Assembly: GCA_009763385.1 (NCBI GenBank)
Contig: CM019823.1
Coordinates: 27,247,668-27,311,667 of the forward strand
Length of the DNA stretch: 64,000 bases
Direction: 5' to 3'
Source: Coix lacryma-jobi var. lacryma-jobi
Taxonomy: Eukaryota; Streptophyta; Magnoliopsida; Poales; Poaceae
Below are positions 40,195 to 52,325 of the stretch, one piece after another. Numbering within the stretch: position 1 is the stretch's first letter; every line of letters starts with the position of its first letter. Below the pieces are notes generated by a model. It saw only the letters and a program-made list of their open reading frames with translations. It was not told where the DNA came from and made no database searches. A program made the position numbers and the translations under genes.

Positions 40195-43100
40195 TGTAAC
40201 ACTTTGGTGTTAAGCAGACTAAAACTTGACATGTCATCATAAGCACTGGCATTTCATTTGAGTTGATAACCTAATTATGCATTCACTAAAACAAGTTTAA
40301 TTCATCATGCTTGTGCTTAGTTGATAAGAAGTGCTTAAGTTTGAAACCCTCGTTTATGTTTTCTTATGTGGTGAATAATGCTTTTATGCTATATAAGGGT
40401 ATTTTGGTAATTTCTTATATAGTAATGGAATTTGGGACCAAACCTTGGTATTATGTCTCAAAGGTGTATTGGGACCATGTTTCAAGTCACCATTGAGTTA
40501 TAATTCAAATTTGGTTGAAATCCAATTAAATAATTTAATTAATTTGAAAATCCTGTTTTATCCCCTTTCTTATTAATCAAAATCTAAAAAGAATTTGAGT
40601 ATGCTTCAAAAAGCAAAGTTGCTCCATTTTTGATAAGGATCAACTTTAATGTATAAAGTTTTTCAAGTTCTTATATGAAATCAAAAGTAATTGTGAAAAT
40701 ACCCTTTTGCCCTTTTTGTCCCCTTTTGGTTTTCAAACCCTAATTCAAAATCTAAGCATATTCTGCATATGTTGCAAGAATAAAAGATGTTCAGTATTGA
40801 ATTCTGAGCATTTGATATTTTAGCATATTTTCAACTTATATTCAAAATTCTAAAGTAATTTTAAATTTTCCAAAAGGGTATAAAGGAGAAGAGGGAGATA
40901 AGCTTTGTTCATGGCGGTGGACGGCCGAACCTGGAATGACCGACGCCAGCGCAAAGGCCGTCGATCTCTCCCGTATGAGCGCGCAACTGAGTCCGTGGCG
41001 AAGTGAAGCAGCTGCTGGCGCTCTCCCTCGCTCCGTGGCGTCTCCTCCTGCGCTCGCCATCGACGTTTCGCCACCAAGGCGCCGACGGGAACAATCCTAA
41101 CCCAATCCCAAATTCACCACACCCGAGCGTCCTCATCCATAATTGACCGCATATATAACTTCTTTATTTCCTTGCGCATCTCCCCAGAACCCATCCTTTT
41201 CAACTCTACTGCCTCAGAGCGCTTGTGCTCGCCATTCTTCTTCCCGCCGGGCAAAATCGCCGCCGAGCTCGACCTCGCCGTGGTCAGCTCAACCGAGCAC
41301 TCCTCTAATCTCCCTGTTTCATGTTTCTGTTTCACCTTGACCCCAGGTTACTCATCGGCTTGGTGGTTTTCCATTTGGTGCTCAGGTCTCGCCGGAACAT
41401 CATCTTCTTCGCCGGAGCTCGCCGCCGCGAGCCACTGCTCCGTGGACCTTGCCTTCCCGTTCCTCCTCCGCTCGAACCAACTACACATGCAGTAGCAGGG
41501 TAAGCTACTGGAGCTTCCTAGCCCCTCCGTTCTTCTGTTGCTAGCCTAGGTTCGCCGGAACAGCTCCGCCGCAGTTCGGTCCGCCGCCGTGCGTGGCCAG
41601 ACCTCACTGGAGTGGTAGCGTTTGGGGTTAGGGGCTCTATCGGCCGCGGGTGACTCGCCGGTGTTGGTGCTCGCGTCCGTTAGGTCTCTACTGGCCGGAG
41701 TTGGCCGGCGTAAGGCTCGCCGGCGCTTGGTGCGCCGCCGTCCGCTCGGGCCATGGTCGGGGACCTCGCTCTTGCGAAGACGACAAGTTATAGGGTGTTG
41801 GTTGCAAAGTCCATGACTCATATAAATAGTGTCTTGGACTACGGGTTGTTTTCGTTTAAACCGAAGGGTTTTTCTGCAAAGTCGCCGAGGCGTGCGGGCG
41901 GGAGCCAGGCCGGGCCGTTTTCGCGTGCGTTGGGCCGCGCGGGAGCGAGCCGAAAGCCCAGATTGGGCTAGTTTGGAGTTTTTCTTTTTCCAGTTTTATG
42001 CACAGTAGCTGGTTTTGTTATTTTTGCTATAATTTTTCTATAGCTCTGTTAATCATGAAATTTGACATGTAAGATGATAGCATGTCTGTGCTAATATAAA
42101 AATTATAAAACTTGTGTTTTGAGTAATTTTACTATGACAATTAAATCTGTACTTTAATTAATAAATGCAACTTTGTTGAATTATGTGATTTTCTGTGTTT
42201 CTCCAAAAATCATGAAATTTGATATGTGAGTTTATGTCACTGATATCTACTTTCATGTTTAATTTCAGCTCTGTTTGAATAAGTATGATTTGTGTATAAA
42301 TAAAGGGCTAATTAAAATGACTTATAAAATAAAAAGAAATTATTAATCCCTTTTAGATTTGTGTGACTTTTGGTTTTGTTTGACAATCAGAGGATCCGTA
42401 GCATGATTTGCTCCCTGGTTATGGATTCCTTTATGCTAATGACCTTTTGTTGCTTGATTAGTTACATAACCTTGGTTAATAGAGATAATAAAATTTGCTT
42501 AGTCTTTATATATAGTTTTATAGCTAAGTTGGTTTTGTTGGTTTGCAACTATACCGTGATGAAAGATTGTACAAATAAATGTCTACAGCTTAGAAAATTT
42601 CCATCTTTACCATGGTCATGTCATAAGCATTCCATTGATCATGCATATGCACTTCTACGTGTAGAGCTCGTTTCGGAAGAACCGGATCCTCAGTGGGTTT
42701 CTCCTGAGTGTGTGGATCCTTCTAGTTTTTCAGAATCTCCGGACTTCGCTAATCACCAAGGCAAGCCCCGGATATTAAACCTATCCTTGTATTTTTTTAT
42801 AAAGTTATTTATATCACTTGAGTTAATATGATGCATTAAGTGAATAGGAGTCGAGTGAATCCTATTTGATGCATTACCAATCTTGATGATTCTAATACTT
42901 AACCTTGATAACTGTTTTATGAAAATGCTTAGTATGCTTAGCCATGCTTTACTACTTCATTATAGTAGGTCCTTTTAAAAATGGTTGCTATGTTATGGAA
43001 ATCATGAATCTTGAGATAACATGATAACGATAGTAACTTACATCAAGAATGGAGTCTTGTTGTAAGATTACTCAACATAGGACCTTATCATTGTTGGCCT

Positions 43101-44130
43101 GCTGTGATTGAGACCTTTGAGTACAACCCACATGCGGTGGTAAGCCTCGTCTATAGCTATTCCGATACTTGAGAACGGCCAACCGCGTACTGGGAGTGGA
43201 GAGATGGCGGGAGTAGCGTGTACCCTCGGGGCTATGAGATAGTCGGGTTCGAGGTGTACTGTACTCTCGGGTGACGCTGGACCCGTTCTTGTATGGGAGG
43301 ATCTATAGATAGGGTTGACATATGCAAGATTAAGTTCTACATATGTCGTGTGGTACTGAATCCCCAGCTGGGTTTGAACGATTCGAATCGCCGTGTTTCC
43401 TCAGATATGGAGCCTCAATCCACTGACTGCACCGTAGTAATGAATGAGATCTTTATGAAATGAGAACGAAAGATGTGGTATGCTTATGAAAGTTTGAGAA
43501 TCTTTAAATAGTCATAAAGTTTTAATCTTGAGTTAAAACTTGAAAGTAGGGTTTTTGCTTTTAGTAAGCTTTTATGCAAAAGAAATGTTTTGATCTTGCT
43601 AAAGCCTTACCTTGAATCCCTATAGCCTTCATACCTGAGTCTTCTCCTCTTTTCTAGACGGTTAAGTCTTGTTGAGTACTTTTGTACTCAAGGTTTGTTA
43701 ACCTTTGTTGCAGGTGAGTTCATTGATCATCCTTTTGGTGGTCAATGTTTCTTCACTCTTGTGGAGGAGAGTGATAATGACTCTGATGTTTGACCTTGGG
43801 CAAGTAACAAAAGTTGTGTGGTATATGTAATATAAAGTTCCGAACCTTTTATGTAATAAGTACTTATGGGTTGTAAACTTTTAAACTTAAGTTTCAGTCT
43901 ATGTTATATACTCTTTCCGCTTTACTCTGATTTATCTTATCTATAAAACTGTTGTAATACTGTGATGCTTGATGAGGGAATTCCTGAAAAGAATATAACG
44001 TGGATGATTCAGGTCTCCGAGGACACCCGACAGATCTCTTGGGTCATTTGGAACTCGTGCACGCTGATCAGAAGTCTTTAAGACAATGATGGGTGCATGT
44101 GGGCCACTTTATTCAAGAGGTTCTGCCACA
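40195..44130 (+). mobile_element. Solo LTR D of a Tekay/Del-like Ty3/gypsy element
   Basis: 3936 bp with TG...CA ends (TGTAACACTTTGGTGTTAAG...TTCTGCCACA), flanked by CTTTC on both sides (40190-40194, 44131-44135). Its structure parallels the E LTR: similar first 25 bases, a GC-rich leader-like centre (40900-41970), the shared phrase CAAGGCAAGCCCCGGA (42759 vs 50060) followed by a GATGCATTA phrase, and a similar last dozen bases. There is no primer binding site, gag or pol, so it is a solo LTR left by unequal recombination. ORFs inside, including 41172-41495 and 42370-42831, lack similarity to proteins I know. Confidence 0.88.
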
Positions 44131-44135
44131 CTTTC

Positions 44136-45051
44136 CACTTTGGAAGTTTGCAACCACCAAATAAATTGTTCATTCTCTACCCTGGAGATATGCAATACCT
44201 TGCCAAACGTCCATTGCTAGCCTTATGCTATTCCTACACTGGGAATAAGCATTTCTCTCCCTTTCCCTACTCATTTCAAAAATCCTTTCCTATAGATAAC
44301 CTGGGGAAATCTAGAGCTAAAAAGAGAGAGAGAGAGAGAGAAATGAGCAAAGTAGTTCAAGAAAGGACTATGTCCTGGAAAAAAAGAGAGTGAGCAAAGT
44401 AGCTCAAAAGAGGACTATGTCCTAAGAAAATGTGAGGACACATCTTTTGTCTACTCACTATGTATTCAAAAAGAGAGAGAGAGAGAGAATTATCATTAGC
44501 TCTAGACCCCAGAAATTAACTAGGAAGGATTATGAAATATCTCTCTATACACTTCCACATAACCACACATGCACATCTTGATCAATTTTTATGATTTGCT
44601 GCTCCTTATGATCTGAGTGTCTAGCTTAGCAATAAACATTAGGCAATTTGCTCATGATTCTTAGCCTTCCTATAACTCCACATATCATTCTTTAGAAGTA
44701 GGAGAGGCTACATTTTGGCCTAAGTGAGGATTTAAACACCATTGAGTGATTGAGTGAATCTTGGAGGACTTAAGCAAGTTGTTATCTTTTGAAAACCTTG
44801 AAAAACCTCCAGACAGAATCCTAGTCAAACCTAAGCAAGATAAAAGTTTCCTATCTACTGCTTTATTTCACTCTTGCATGTTTGAAGTGAAAAGCTATAA
44901 GCCCCACATTGCTATGATTAATGATATATGCTAAGTTATTTCTCACTATACAATATGCACTTGCATACATCTTAAGTTGCTATCCATTTCATGCTCAATG
45001 CTTAAACCGCATTGTTGCTCGAGGACGAGAACATGTTAGCTTGGGGGAGCT
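44136..45051 (+). other. Element C non-coding interior, right of D, with polypurine tract
   Basis: AT-rich with two (GA)n microsatellites (about 44322-44341 and 44471-44487) and a repeated ~50 bp phrase (gtgagcaaagtag.tcaa.agaggactatgtcct) around 44343-44425. It ends in 'agcttgggggagct', the polypurine tract immediately before the 3' LTR. Confidence 0.6.
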
Positions 45052-46921
45052 TGTTGATGGTCCTTAAGCACCTGTTTTACCATCAACAATTTACCCTTAA
45101 GTCCACCAAAAAGGCATGAAATGTAGTCAAATAGGTTTCAAACTAACCAAATTCCACATGTCCATAGATTTTTATTTGAATGCAGGATTTGGACCAAATT
45201 TGGAGAATAGACCCACCAGGAGACGAGCCCACTCACCAGGACCCATTTGGGCCCGAGTGGGGTGGCGCCCGCCACCCAAATGTGGCGCCCGCCACATGGA
45301 GAGGCCCAACTCTCCCCCTTTGCCACGTCACCGATCCATGTGACCATCCTAAGGCCAAATCTTGGCCCTTGGTCACTAGGTCAGTGGCATCGGACGACTC
45401 AGGAGGGAGTGGCATGGATCAAGGCCGAATGGCGGTTACTTGGACATGCAACCGACCTACCAACCGCCTCTCTGGAGCTCCTGGATGCCGTTGAAGCAAA
45501 GGCGATGCATCCAACGGTGATGGGGGTGGCGGCCGCCACCTAGGGCTGGCGCCCGCCACTAGGGTTAGCCCTAGGTCGGTTGGCTGCCCCCTATAAGTAC
45601 CCCCCTCACTCCTCAAGACTATAAATACCCCCCTGGTGGCACCATTTCATTCGTACTACCACAACCAAGCAACACACAAGCAAGAGAAGCAAGTGAGAGT
45701 TAGGTTAGAAGCTCAGAGAGCTTAGGCAAGTAGGTAGCTAGTAGAGCAAGGCATCTTTGCCCTCGCGGAAGCGCTGCTCAAGGCTTAGCTCAAGAGTAGA
45801 GGCGTGCGAGTGATCGGTCCTGGAGCTGGGAAGAGTCTTCCTTCTTCTCCAGTTCAGGTTTTGCTCTTGTTACTCAAGCACTTTACTATATTCTATTTCA
45901 TCATTTCAAGTATTACTTTATTCTACTTATCAGTATTGAGTGGTATACTTGATTGATCGCTTGAGTGCCTAGCTATCCTATAGATCAATTCACTTAGCCA
46001 TAGTAGTTAATCTCTAGTGAGCTTAGTGTTTGATCTTTGCCAATAGGTTGCTTAGTTAGTTTAGTGTTTATCTTATTAAGTCAAGTATTTGCTCTGACGT
46101 CTGCAAGGGTGTCTCTATTCAAAGCTAGGGTAGAGATAGTTAGAATATAGTTAAGCGTGGTGCTTAGTTATAGACTTACCTTCAGATACGGTTGGACCCC
46201 CGGATAGTTATGGTAGCAAGCAGGTGGTGACAGCCCTGTGCGCGTTGAATTCCACCACGTAGTTGGCCCAGTTTAACAGTAAGGCTCGTTGTGCTAGCGT
46301 TCAACCTAAGTCAGTGGTAAAGGCTAGTACGCCTCGATACTTGATAAGATAGGAATAAAAATTTACTTAACTAGGTTGCTTTATTGACATTTGCCTGTCT
46401 TGCTTCGTAGTTATCTTGCTTCGTGGTCATCTAAGAGTAGTTATTAGCTAGTAGTTAGTTATCTTAGTTACCCTTAGTTGCTCTCTATCTACCTATCCAT
46501 CCACCTTACCTTAGCCATCCATTTCATCCTTACCTATCCACCCACATATTCTTTCTAGCCTTTCATCATCTCCTCTCTCCTCTCCCTTTTCTTATTCTTC
46601 GACTCTCATCCCCTCCTTGACTGGACTCATACACCACCCTAGCCTTCCTTTGGGATCAAATAAATCGACACCTGGTACTCCCAGGGAAGTGCTACTACGA
46701 TAGTTCTGTGCGCTTGCAGAATCTCCTCCTGGTAGATTGCATTCTCGCTAGTTAGCTCCTACTAGTATCGGGACGGACAACCCCGCGTGGCATTAGTAGA
46801 TAGCTACTTTAGCTACCCTAACCTAGGTGTAGCTAAGAACTACCAACAAGCATTTCTGGCGTCGTTGCCGGGGATAGATTCCATAGTCTACTCCTAGTGA
46901 CGACGTTAGCAAGTGTCAACA
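45052..46921 (+). repeat. 3' LTR of element C
   Basis: 1870 bp, TGTTGATGG...GTGTCAACA. The last ~115 bp (46806-46921) are absent from the 5' copy and contain TGGCGTCGTTGCCGGGGA (46857-46874), which in related Ty3 elements normally lies just downstream of the 5' LTR as primer binding site. Its GGCGCCCGCCAC motifs differ in number and place from the 5' LTR (an additional one near 45549). Confidence 0.85.
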
Positions 46922-47248
46922 ATCACCTACAAGCTCATCATTGACTTGCTCCTTTTGGGAGCCGTCGGATTCATCAAAAGTCACGTCTACCGCTAACTCA
47001 ATAGTGCCGGTGGCATTATTGAATACGCGGTATCCGTGTTCGTTAGTACCATAACCAAGTAGAAAGCCTTCATGTACCTTAGGTGCAAACTTTGAACTTT
47101 TGGCTCTCTTGTTAAGTATGAAACACTTGCAGCCAAAAACTCGAAAGTAATGCACCTTCGGTTTGTTACCGGTTAGAAGCTTGTATGGCGTCTTGTCCCT
47201 TAGCTTGTGGAGGTAGAGGCGGTTGATGGCATGACACGCGGTGTTGAT
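46922..47248 (-). pseudogene. pol: Element A integrase C-terminal fragment
   Basis: Minus strand: the end of the integrase core (NRLYLHKLR) running into [20 protein letters not shown] and the acidic linker ([20 protein letters not shown]). It joins 35730 when C is removed. Here the codon after HYF is CGA, while element B has TGA at the matching place (23824). Interrupted at 47248 by E (target bases TTGAT, 47244-47248). Upstream integrase, gag and 5' LTR of A lie beyond the window. Confidence 0.9.
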
Positions 47249-50200
47249 TGTGACACCCTAGTGTCAAGCACTGCATTAGGAACCACAATTAGCTACTAAA
47301 GAGCATAAGTAATGCATTGCATCATTTCATGTGCATAAGTGTGCTTTTTGCCTTTTGTTTATTTATTTGGATTCTGGATTTCTATTGGACTTGATGGTTA
47401 AAGTGGATTCCTGTCTTGGCAAATAGTTTTATAAAATAAAGATTATTGAGTAGAGTGCTTTTCATGATTGGCATTTTGACCTAGTTCAAAATAGTTGTCA
47501 AATAAAAATGAGTTAAACAAAATGTTTTATGTCTCAAAAATTGGCTTTGTTTATGTGGAGGTTGTAAAAATGGTTTTCCGAAAAAGTGTCTCATATGAAA
47601 GTTGTAGAGAAAATTATTTTGAGCAACTTTTATTTTTGGGTCAAAGCCTAGTTTGGAGTTTTTGAAACTGTTTTTGAGTGGTCAAAGTTTGAAGGATTTT
47701 CGGAAAAAGGAAAAAGGAAAAGAAATTTTTCCCGCGCCCACCTTTTCGGCCCAGTCGGCCTTTCGGCCCAACTCACCGCGCCCGCTCGCCCCGCGCGCTG
47801 CCGCCGCTGACACGCCGCGCCGTACGCCGGCCGCAAGCGCCGCGTGGCCGGCGATCTCTGCGCAAAATCTCACGCGGCCACTCCCTCTCCGATCCTTCTC
47901 CACCCGATCACGCCACAATCGGCTTCACCCACTCCGTGCTCGCCTCGCCAGCCGCGCCACCCTCGCTCGCCGCGCCATCGCCCGCCGCACGCCACGCCGT
48001 GGCCCCCGCCACGACCGGCCGCTCCTCCGCTCCGCCGGGCAAAAGCCCGAACACGTCCTCCACTCCCTCACTCACCCGCACACACTCGCCACTCCCGTTC
48101 GCTTCCGCTCTCCCTCCTTCTCTCTCATGAACGCTCGCGGCGAACACCGAGCGCCCGCCGCGACCACCACCGCAACCACCCCTTCATTGTTCCGGCCTCA
48201 CCGGAGCATCTCCCTCCGATTCCTTCCGCACACCACACGCGGTGCGCACCTCCGCGCCACCCGCTGAGCCCCATCGCCGTTGCACACGCGGTGCGCACCT
48301 CCGCGCCACCCGCCGAGCCCCATCGCCGCCGGAGGACGACGAGCCCCTGTCGGTCCCCGTTCGCCACCGAGTGGAGCTCAAGCCTGTTCCACATCGACCC
48401 GAGCTTCGTCACTCCTCTGCTTCGTCCTCGAGCTTCACCGAGCCAAGGCGAGGTGAGAACACCGACGAGCTTCAACGCTACCGCTCACTACCTTCCTCTC
48501 CTCTCCGGCCGAGCGCCATGGGCGCCGCCGCGGCCATGCAAGAGGCCAAGCTCCTCTAGAGCCGTTCAAGCCAAACCAACCCTATAGCCTTGCTCCCTAG
48601 GGTTCGAGTAAGCCTATGCCTTCCCCAATTTAACCGGCGACCGCCGGAAACGGCGTAGCCGTGTGTTGCCGCCGCCGCCGTGCGCCACCTCTCGTCGCCG
48701 GCGAGCTGTGGCCACCCACTGGCCAAACCAACACCACCGATAGATTCGCCTCGTCGAGATGAACTCATCAAGCCTAGCATCACCGCCGGCAACCCCACCG
48801 GCGGCGAGTAATCGCCGGTCAACCTCTCTCCCCTGTTTCCTCTCTCTGACGGGTGGGTCCCGTTGACCAGCGGACCCCGCGTGTCAGCCTCACTTGGCCC
48901 ATGGACCGAGTTCACGCAGTTGGGCCGGGAAGATTTCAAATGTTTTTCTTTTTGTCTTTATTTTACAGTAAAGCTTGTTATTTTTGTATAACACGTTTTA
49001 CAAGTCCAAATGAAGTACTTTCAGTTTTGTTAGCTTGTTTACGAGTAGATCTATCATGGAAAAATATGAAAGTATTTTTGGTAAAAGTTTATTTTACTGT
49101 TTCTATTTATTTTAGTTTATATGCTTTTGTTGAGATAAATGGTTATATATGTTTTCTGGTTGAGATAATTCCTGGAAAATTTTGGGTAAGTTTATTATCA
49201 TGATTTGCACCTGTGAAAAATATATGATGCACTGTTTATGTAGAAAAAGTTTCTGTTATGATTAAAAGTCATTTTTGGCAGATTTCTTAGAATAAATGTT
49301 AAGGTGTTTTATATGTCGAAATAAAATGTGGAAAAAATTGTGTAGTCTCTGTACGTCATGTTCAGGCTAAGAAAAATATTAAGCATGAGCTATTGTAGTT
49401 CAAATGGTTTAACTTAGAGTAGATTTGTTTATTTTGTGTAGGCTTGTATATTTAGGTTCTGACAGTGAATTTTCTATAGTACAATGTTTATGAGTATTTG
49501 GAGCTAGGAAAATTATAAAATCTGCTGTTTGACACCTTTTGTGTGAAAAGTTAGTTCAAAGCACCTTTTGAGCAGTTTATTTGTTATTTTTATATCTGCA
49601 GTTCTGTATTTTATTTCTGGCTGAAAATTGTTCAGTGAAGTCCAGCAGGTGTTAGTTACCTTCTGGATTTTTTGTGGATTTTTTTGAGTTCAGAAAAATG
49701 CACTTGCAGTTCAAACATGAATCTCTTTTGAATTTCTAAATAAGAAATAGGTAAATTAATGGATTTTGTTTTATGAAATAAATAAGTATTTACCTCAATG
49801 TCAAAAGTGGTTCAACAAGTTGGTTTTGTTGGTTTGCAAGAAATGTTACTTTTCTTACCACCGCATCTCGCACCACGTATTATTATTTATCATTTTCAAC
49901 CGCATTGCAATAGGATCGATAGTTCAGGATCAAGACCAGGAGCAGGAGGCAAGCGCCGAGCAGGAGATCCCGGAACTGCATCAAGCCGAGGAAGCCGACC
50001 CCGCGGCCGACACTAACCTGCCTGAGTGCCCCTCCCACGAGGCCTCAGTCTTCTCTCAAGGCAAGCCCCGGAGCATTCTAAGTCTCCTATTATTTACAAT
50101 TAAATGGCTTGAGTTCTTTATATTGTGATGCATTAGGTATAGGAGTTGATTGAATCCCACTTGCTGCATTACCATTCCTTGTTATTGAGTAATACCTGCC

Positions 50201-51593
50201 TTGTCGTCCTGTTCTTTATTTATACTGTAGAATTGCTTAGTCTGCTTAATAAAGGTAGTGGTTAAGGATGTTTCCGTAATACCCCTGATGGGTATTTACC
50301 GAATCACGGTTGGCTATATTTGCTATCGTGGAAAAGAACCTGAGTAGTAATGAAATACGGTCAACTGAAAGGCAAGGCACAAGTTTAGAAACTTGGGGCA
50401 GTCCGTCCGTTGGATCGTGTAGGTTTGTATCGATGTTGGCCCTCGTTCATTTTTGAACGCGCCCTTTTACTTAGGGATATGTCGGTGCCGTAATCATCGA
50501 CCCTGAAGCCGGTTAGAAGCTGTTCGGGCCGGTCTCAACCCGTGTCGTGCCCTCTAGTATGGAAATGCGATCTGCCGCGTGAGGCCATCGCCAGGTTCCA
50601 ATTGGGCGGTCCGTGCTGTGAGCCGCGACGATTACCACCACGAACAAGCATCGAGCAGTTGCCCAATGCATGGACCCGACGGGGAAAGTGTGAGCTGGTA
50701 TTAAAGGTCTTTCACCACCTGTTTTGGAATTCGATTCGAGTCGCCGTCTCCCCCGGTTAGTGGGAAACTACGGCGAGCTTCACCACGATACAACTCCATG
50801 TGATGATTAAAGGTTCAACTAAAATATGGAGAAGTCAACTGGATATGGTTATACTATTGCTTGTTAGACTCAAATGTGTGTAATAGTTCAGGTGCAAACC
50901 TAGAGTAAAGAAATAGGTCTAAAACTGGCAGCTCATCTATGTCAATTAATACTCCTTATCTTAATTGTGAGCTTTCCGCAACTAAAAGATCCCAGCTCCA
51001 CCCAAAAAGGCCTTGCATACCCTTGGTGTCTTTATTTTCAGTTGGACGGGTAAGTCTAGCTGAGTACATTCCCGTACTCAGGGTTTATCCCGTTTGTTAC
51101 AGATGGTCAGGTCTACTTTGGCTATTGTAAGCATTGCCTCTACCCAGTGGAAGGTGATGAGGAGTAGGCCCCGGGCAGGGTCGTCCAGAAGCTTCCCCTT
51201 TTCTGTTGCTGGTCTGAGACTCCTAGTGGCACATTATCTAAAAAGGGAAGAGTGAGTTGTGTTGAGTTGGATTTATCAAACAACGTTTCATTTGGACCAC
51301 ATGTGTAGTGGTCGTGTTTCAAACTTATTTAAGCTTCCACACTTTTAAATTCGGTATTGTAATAACTCCGTCTTAGATTCGTACTCTGATGTTTTAAATT
51401 CGGTTTCGTTTCCCTGTGATGTATCTTTGCGAATGTAATTCTTGAACAATGCGATCCTGTATGTTGTAAGATGATAGAAATCCTTCGAGATTTCCGGACT
51501 ACCGGGGTTATATGGGTTCAAGTATGAGTCGATGTCAGACGGATTTGACTAAGACGGTACTTGAGCTCTTATAACCAGGACGGTTCCGCCATA
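47249..51593 (+). repeat. 5' LTR of element E
   Basis: About 4345 bp, starting TGTGACACCCTAGTGTCAAGC. The right end is judged from D: ...GGTTCCGCCATA (51593), where D ends ...GGTTCTGCCACA. It could instead end at CCA, 51591. A GC-rich block (47735-48900) forms a likely transcribed leader and gives chance ORFs full of Arg, Pro and Ser. It lacks 175 bp that are present in the 3' LTR at 60261-60435. Confidence 0.88.
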
Positions 51594-51595
51594 GC

Positions 51596-51607
51596 TGGTA
51601 TCAGAGC
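51596..51607 (+). other. Primer binding site of element E
   Basis: TGGTATCAGAGC, an exact match to the complement of the initiator-methionine tRNA 3' end, two bases after the LTR. This priming is shared by most plant chromoviruses. Confidence 0.9.
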
Positions 51608-52325
51608 ATGGTTCAAGTTATTGCATCCGCAAAGAGCTATTTTCAAACTAAAATGGGTATTTCAAAACTATTTTCAAAACTATTTTCAATTACTAAGTGT
51701 GCCCAGTCTCGTCCTTAAGCCCTACACTAGGATTCGGGTGGTTTAACTGCTAACAGGGTTCAGGGTTTTGCTTCATGCTGGATCTTTATTTGCTGGTCCA
51801 TTCTCGGGAAAAGAGAATGCGTCGATCGTGAAAACATGCATAAAATGATTTTGTGAGATATGAGAGCATGACCGTCCAACCGTCGGTCTAGGTGAGAGTT
51901 CTTATACCAAGTATGTGCGAGCTCCACGCAAACATATATGAGGGTATCAATGGTTTTTGAGGGTGTTTTCTATATTGGTGCATGGTGTTTAGTGTTGGCT
52001 TCTATGTATTTTGCGCATATTAGCCAATACTCAGTTGTTTTACCATTGGGATTGCTTTGGGCTGAAATGAATCTTCTGCAGGTACGCTAATTGTGCGATC
52101 GAGTAGAACGTGTAGATAACGCATGAGAGATCGTTCTTGCCACCGACTAGAACGTTAGGACTTACGAGTCATGTTAGTGACTGAGAACGTAAGTACGATC
52201 ATGCATCATGTTTAAATTTCTTGCATTTGTATTACATCCCCTTGATTAAAAATTGTCTCTTTTATATAAAAACTGCCAACTTAATATCCGTCTCACGAGA
52301 GTTCGAAACCCTTTTGTTTCTACAG
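51608..52325 (+). promoter_or_regulatory. Element E leader with a possible intron
   Basis: Non-coding leader. A strong donor (AAC|GTAAGT, GT at 52189) and a pyrimidine-rich acceptor TTTGTTTCTACAG ending at 52325 would remove 137 bases and put the exon edge exactly at the ATG of the H3-like ORF. Splicing is inferred only. Confidence 0.45.

Larger units (their letters stand above)
35731..46921 (+). mobile_element. Element C: gag-protease-only Ty3/gypsy-type LTR retroelement
   Basis: 11,191 bp inserted in A's pol with an exact 5 bp duplication ATCAC (35726-35730 and 46922-46926). The join reproduces the uninterrupted A sequence as judged against B. Ends TGTTGA...TCAACA. The two LTRs are near identical over ~1.75 kb. 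The interior has a decayed gag and a retropepsin-like domain but no RT, RNase H or integrase, so it depended on enzymes from another element (TR-GAG-like). It contains a nested solo LTR (D, 40195-44130); without D the element is about 7.25 kb. Confidence 0.88.

Noticed and set aside
42370..42831. 153-codon ORF within D
   Set aside because: AT-rich, hydrophobic by composition, located inside a solo LTR and not conserved in the parallel region of E.
47653..48587. Long overlapping ORFs (up to 247 codons), Pro/Arg/Ser-rich, in GC-rich sequence
   Set aside because: They lie inside the E LTR, are repeated with frameshifts in the other LTR (58397-59454), occur in several frames at once and have only low-complexity composition. 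Treated as a GC-rich transcribed leader, not a gene.
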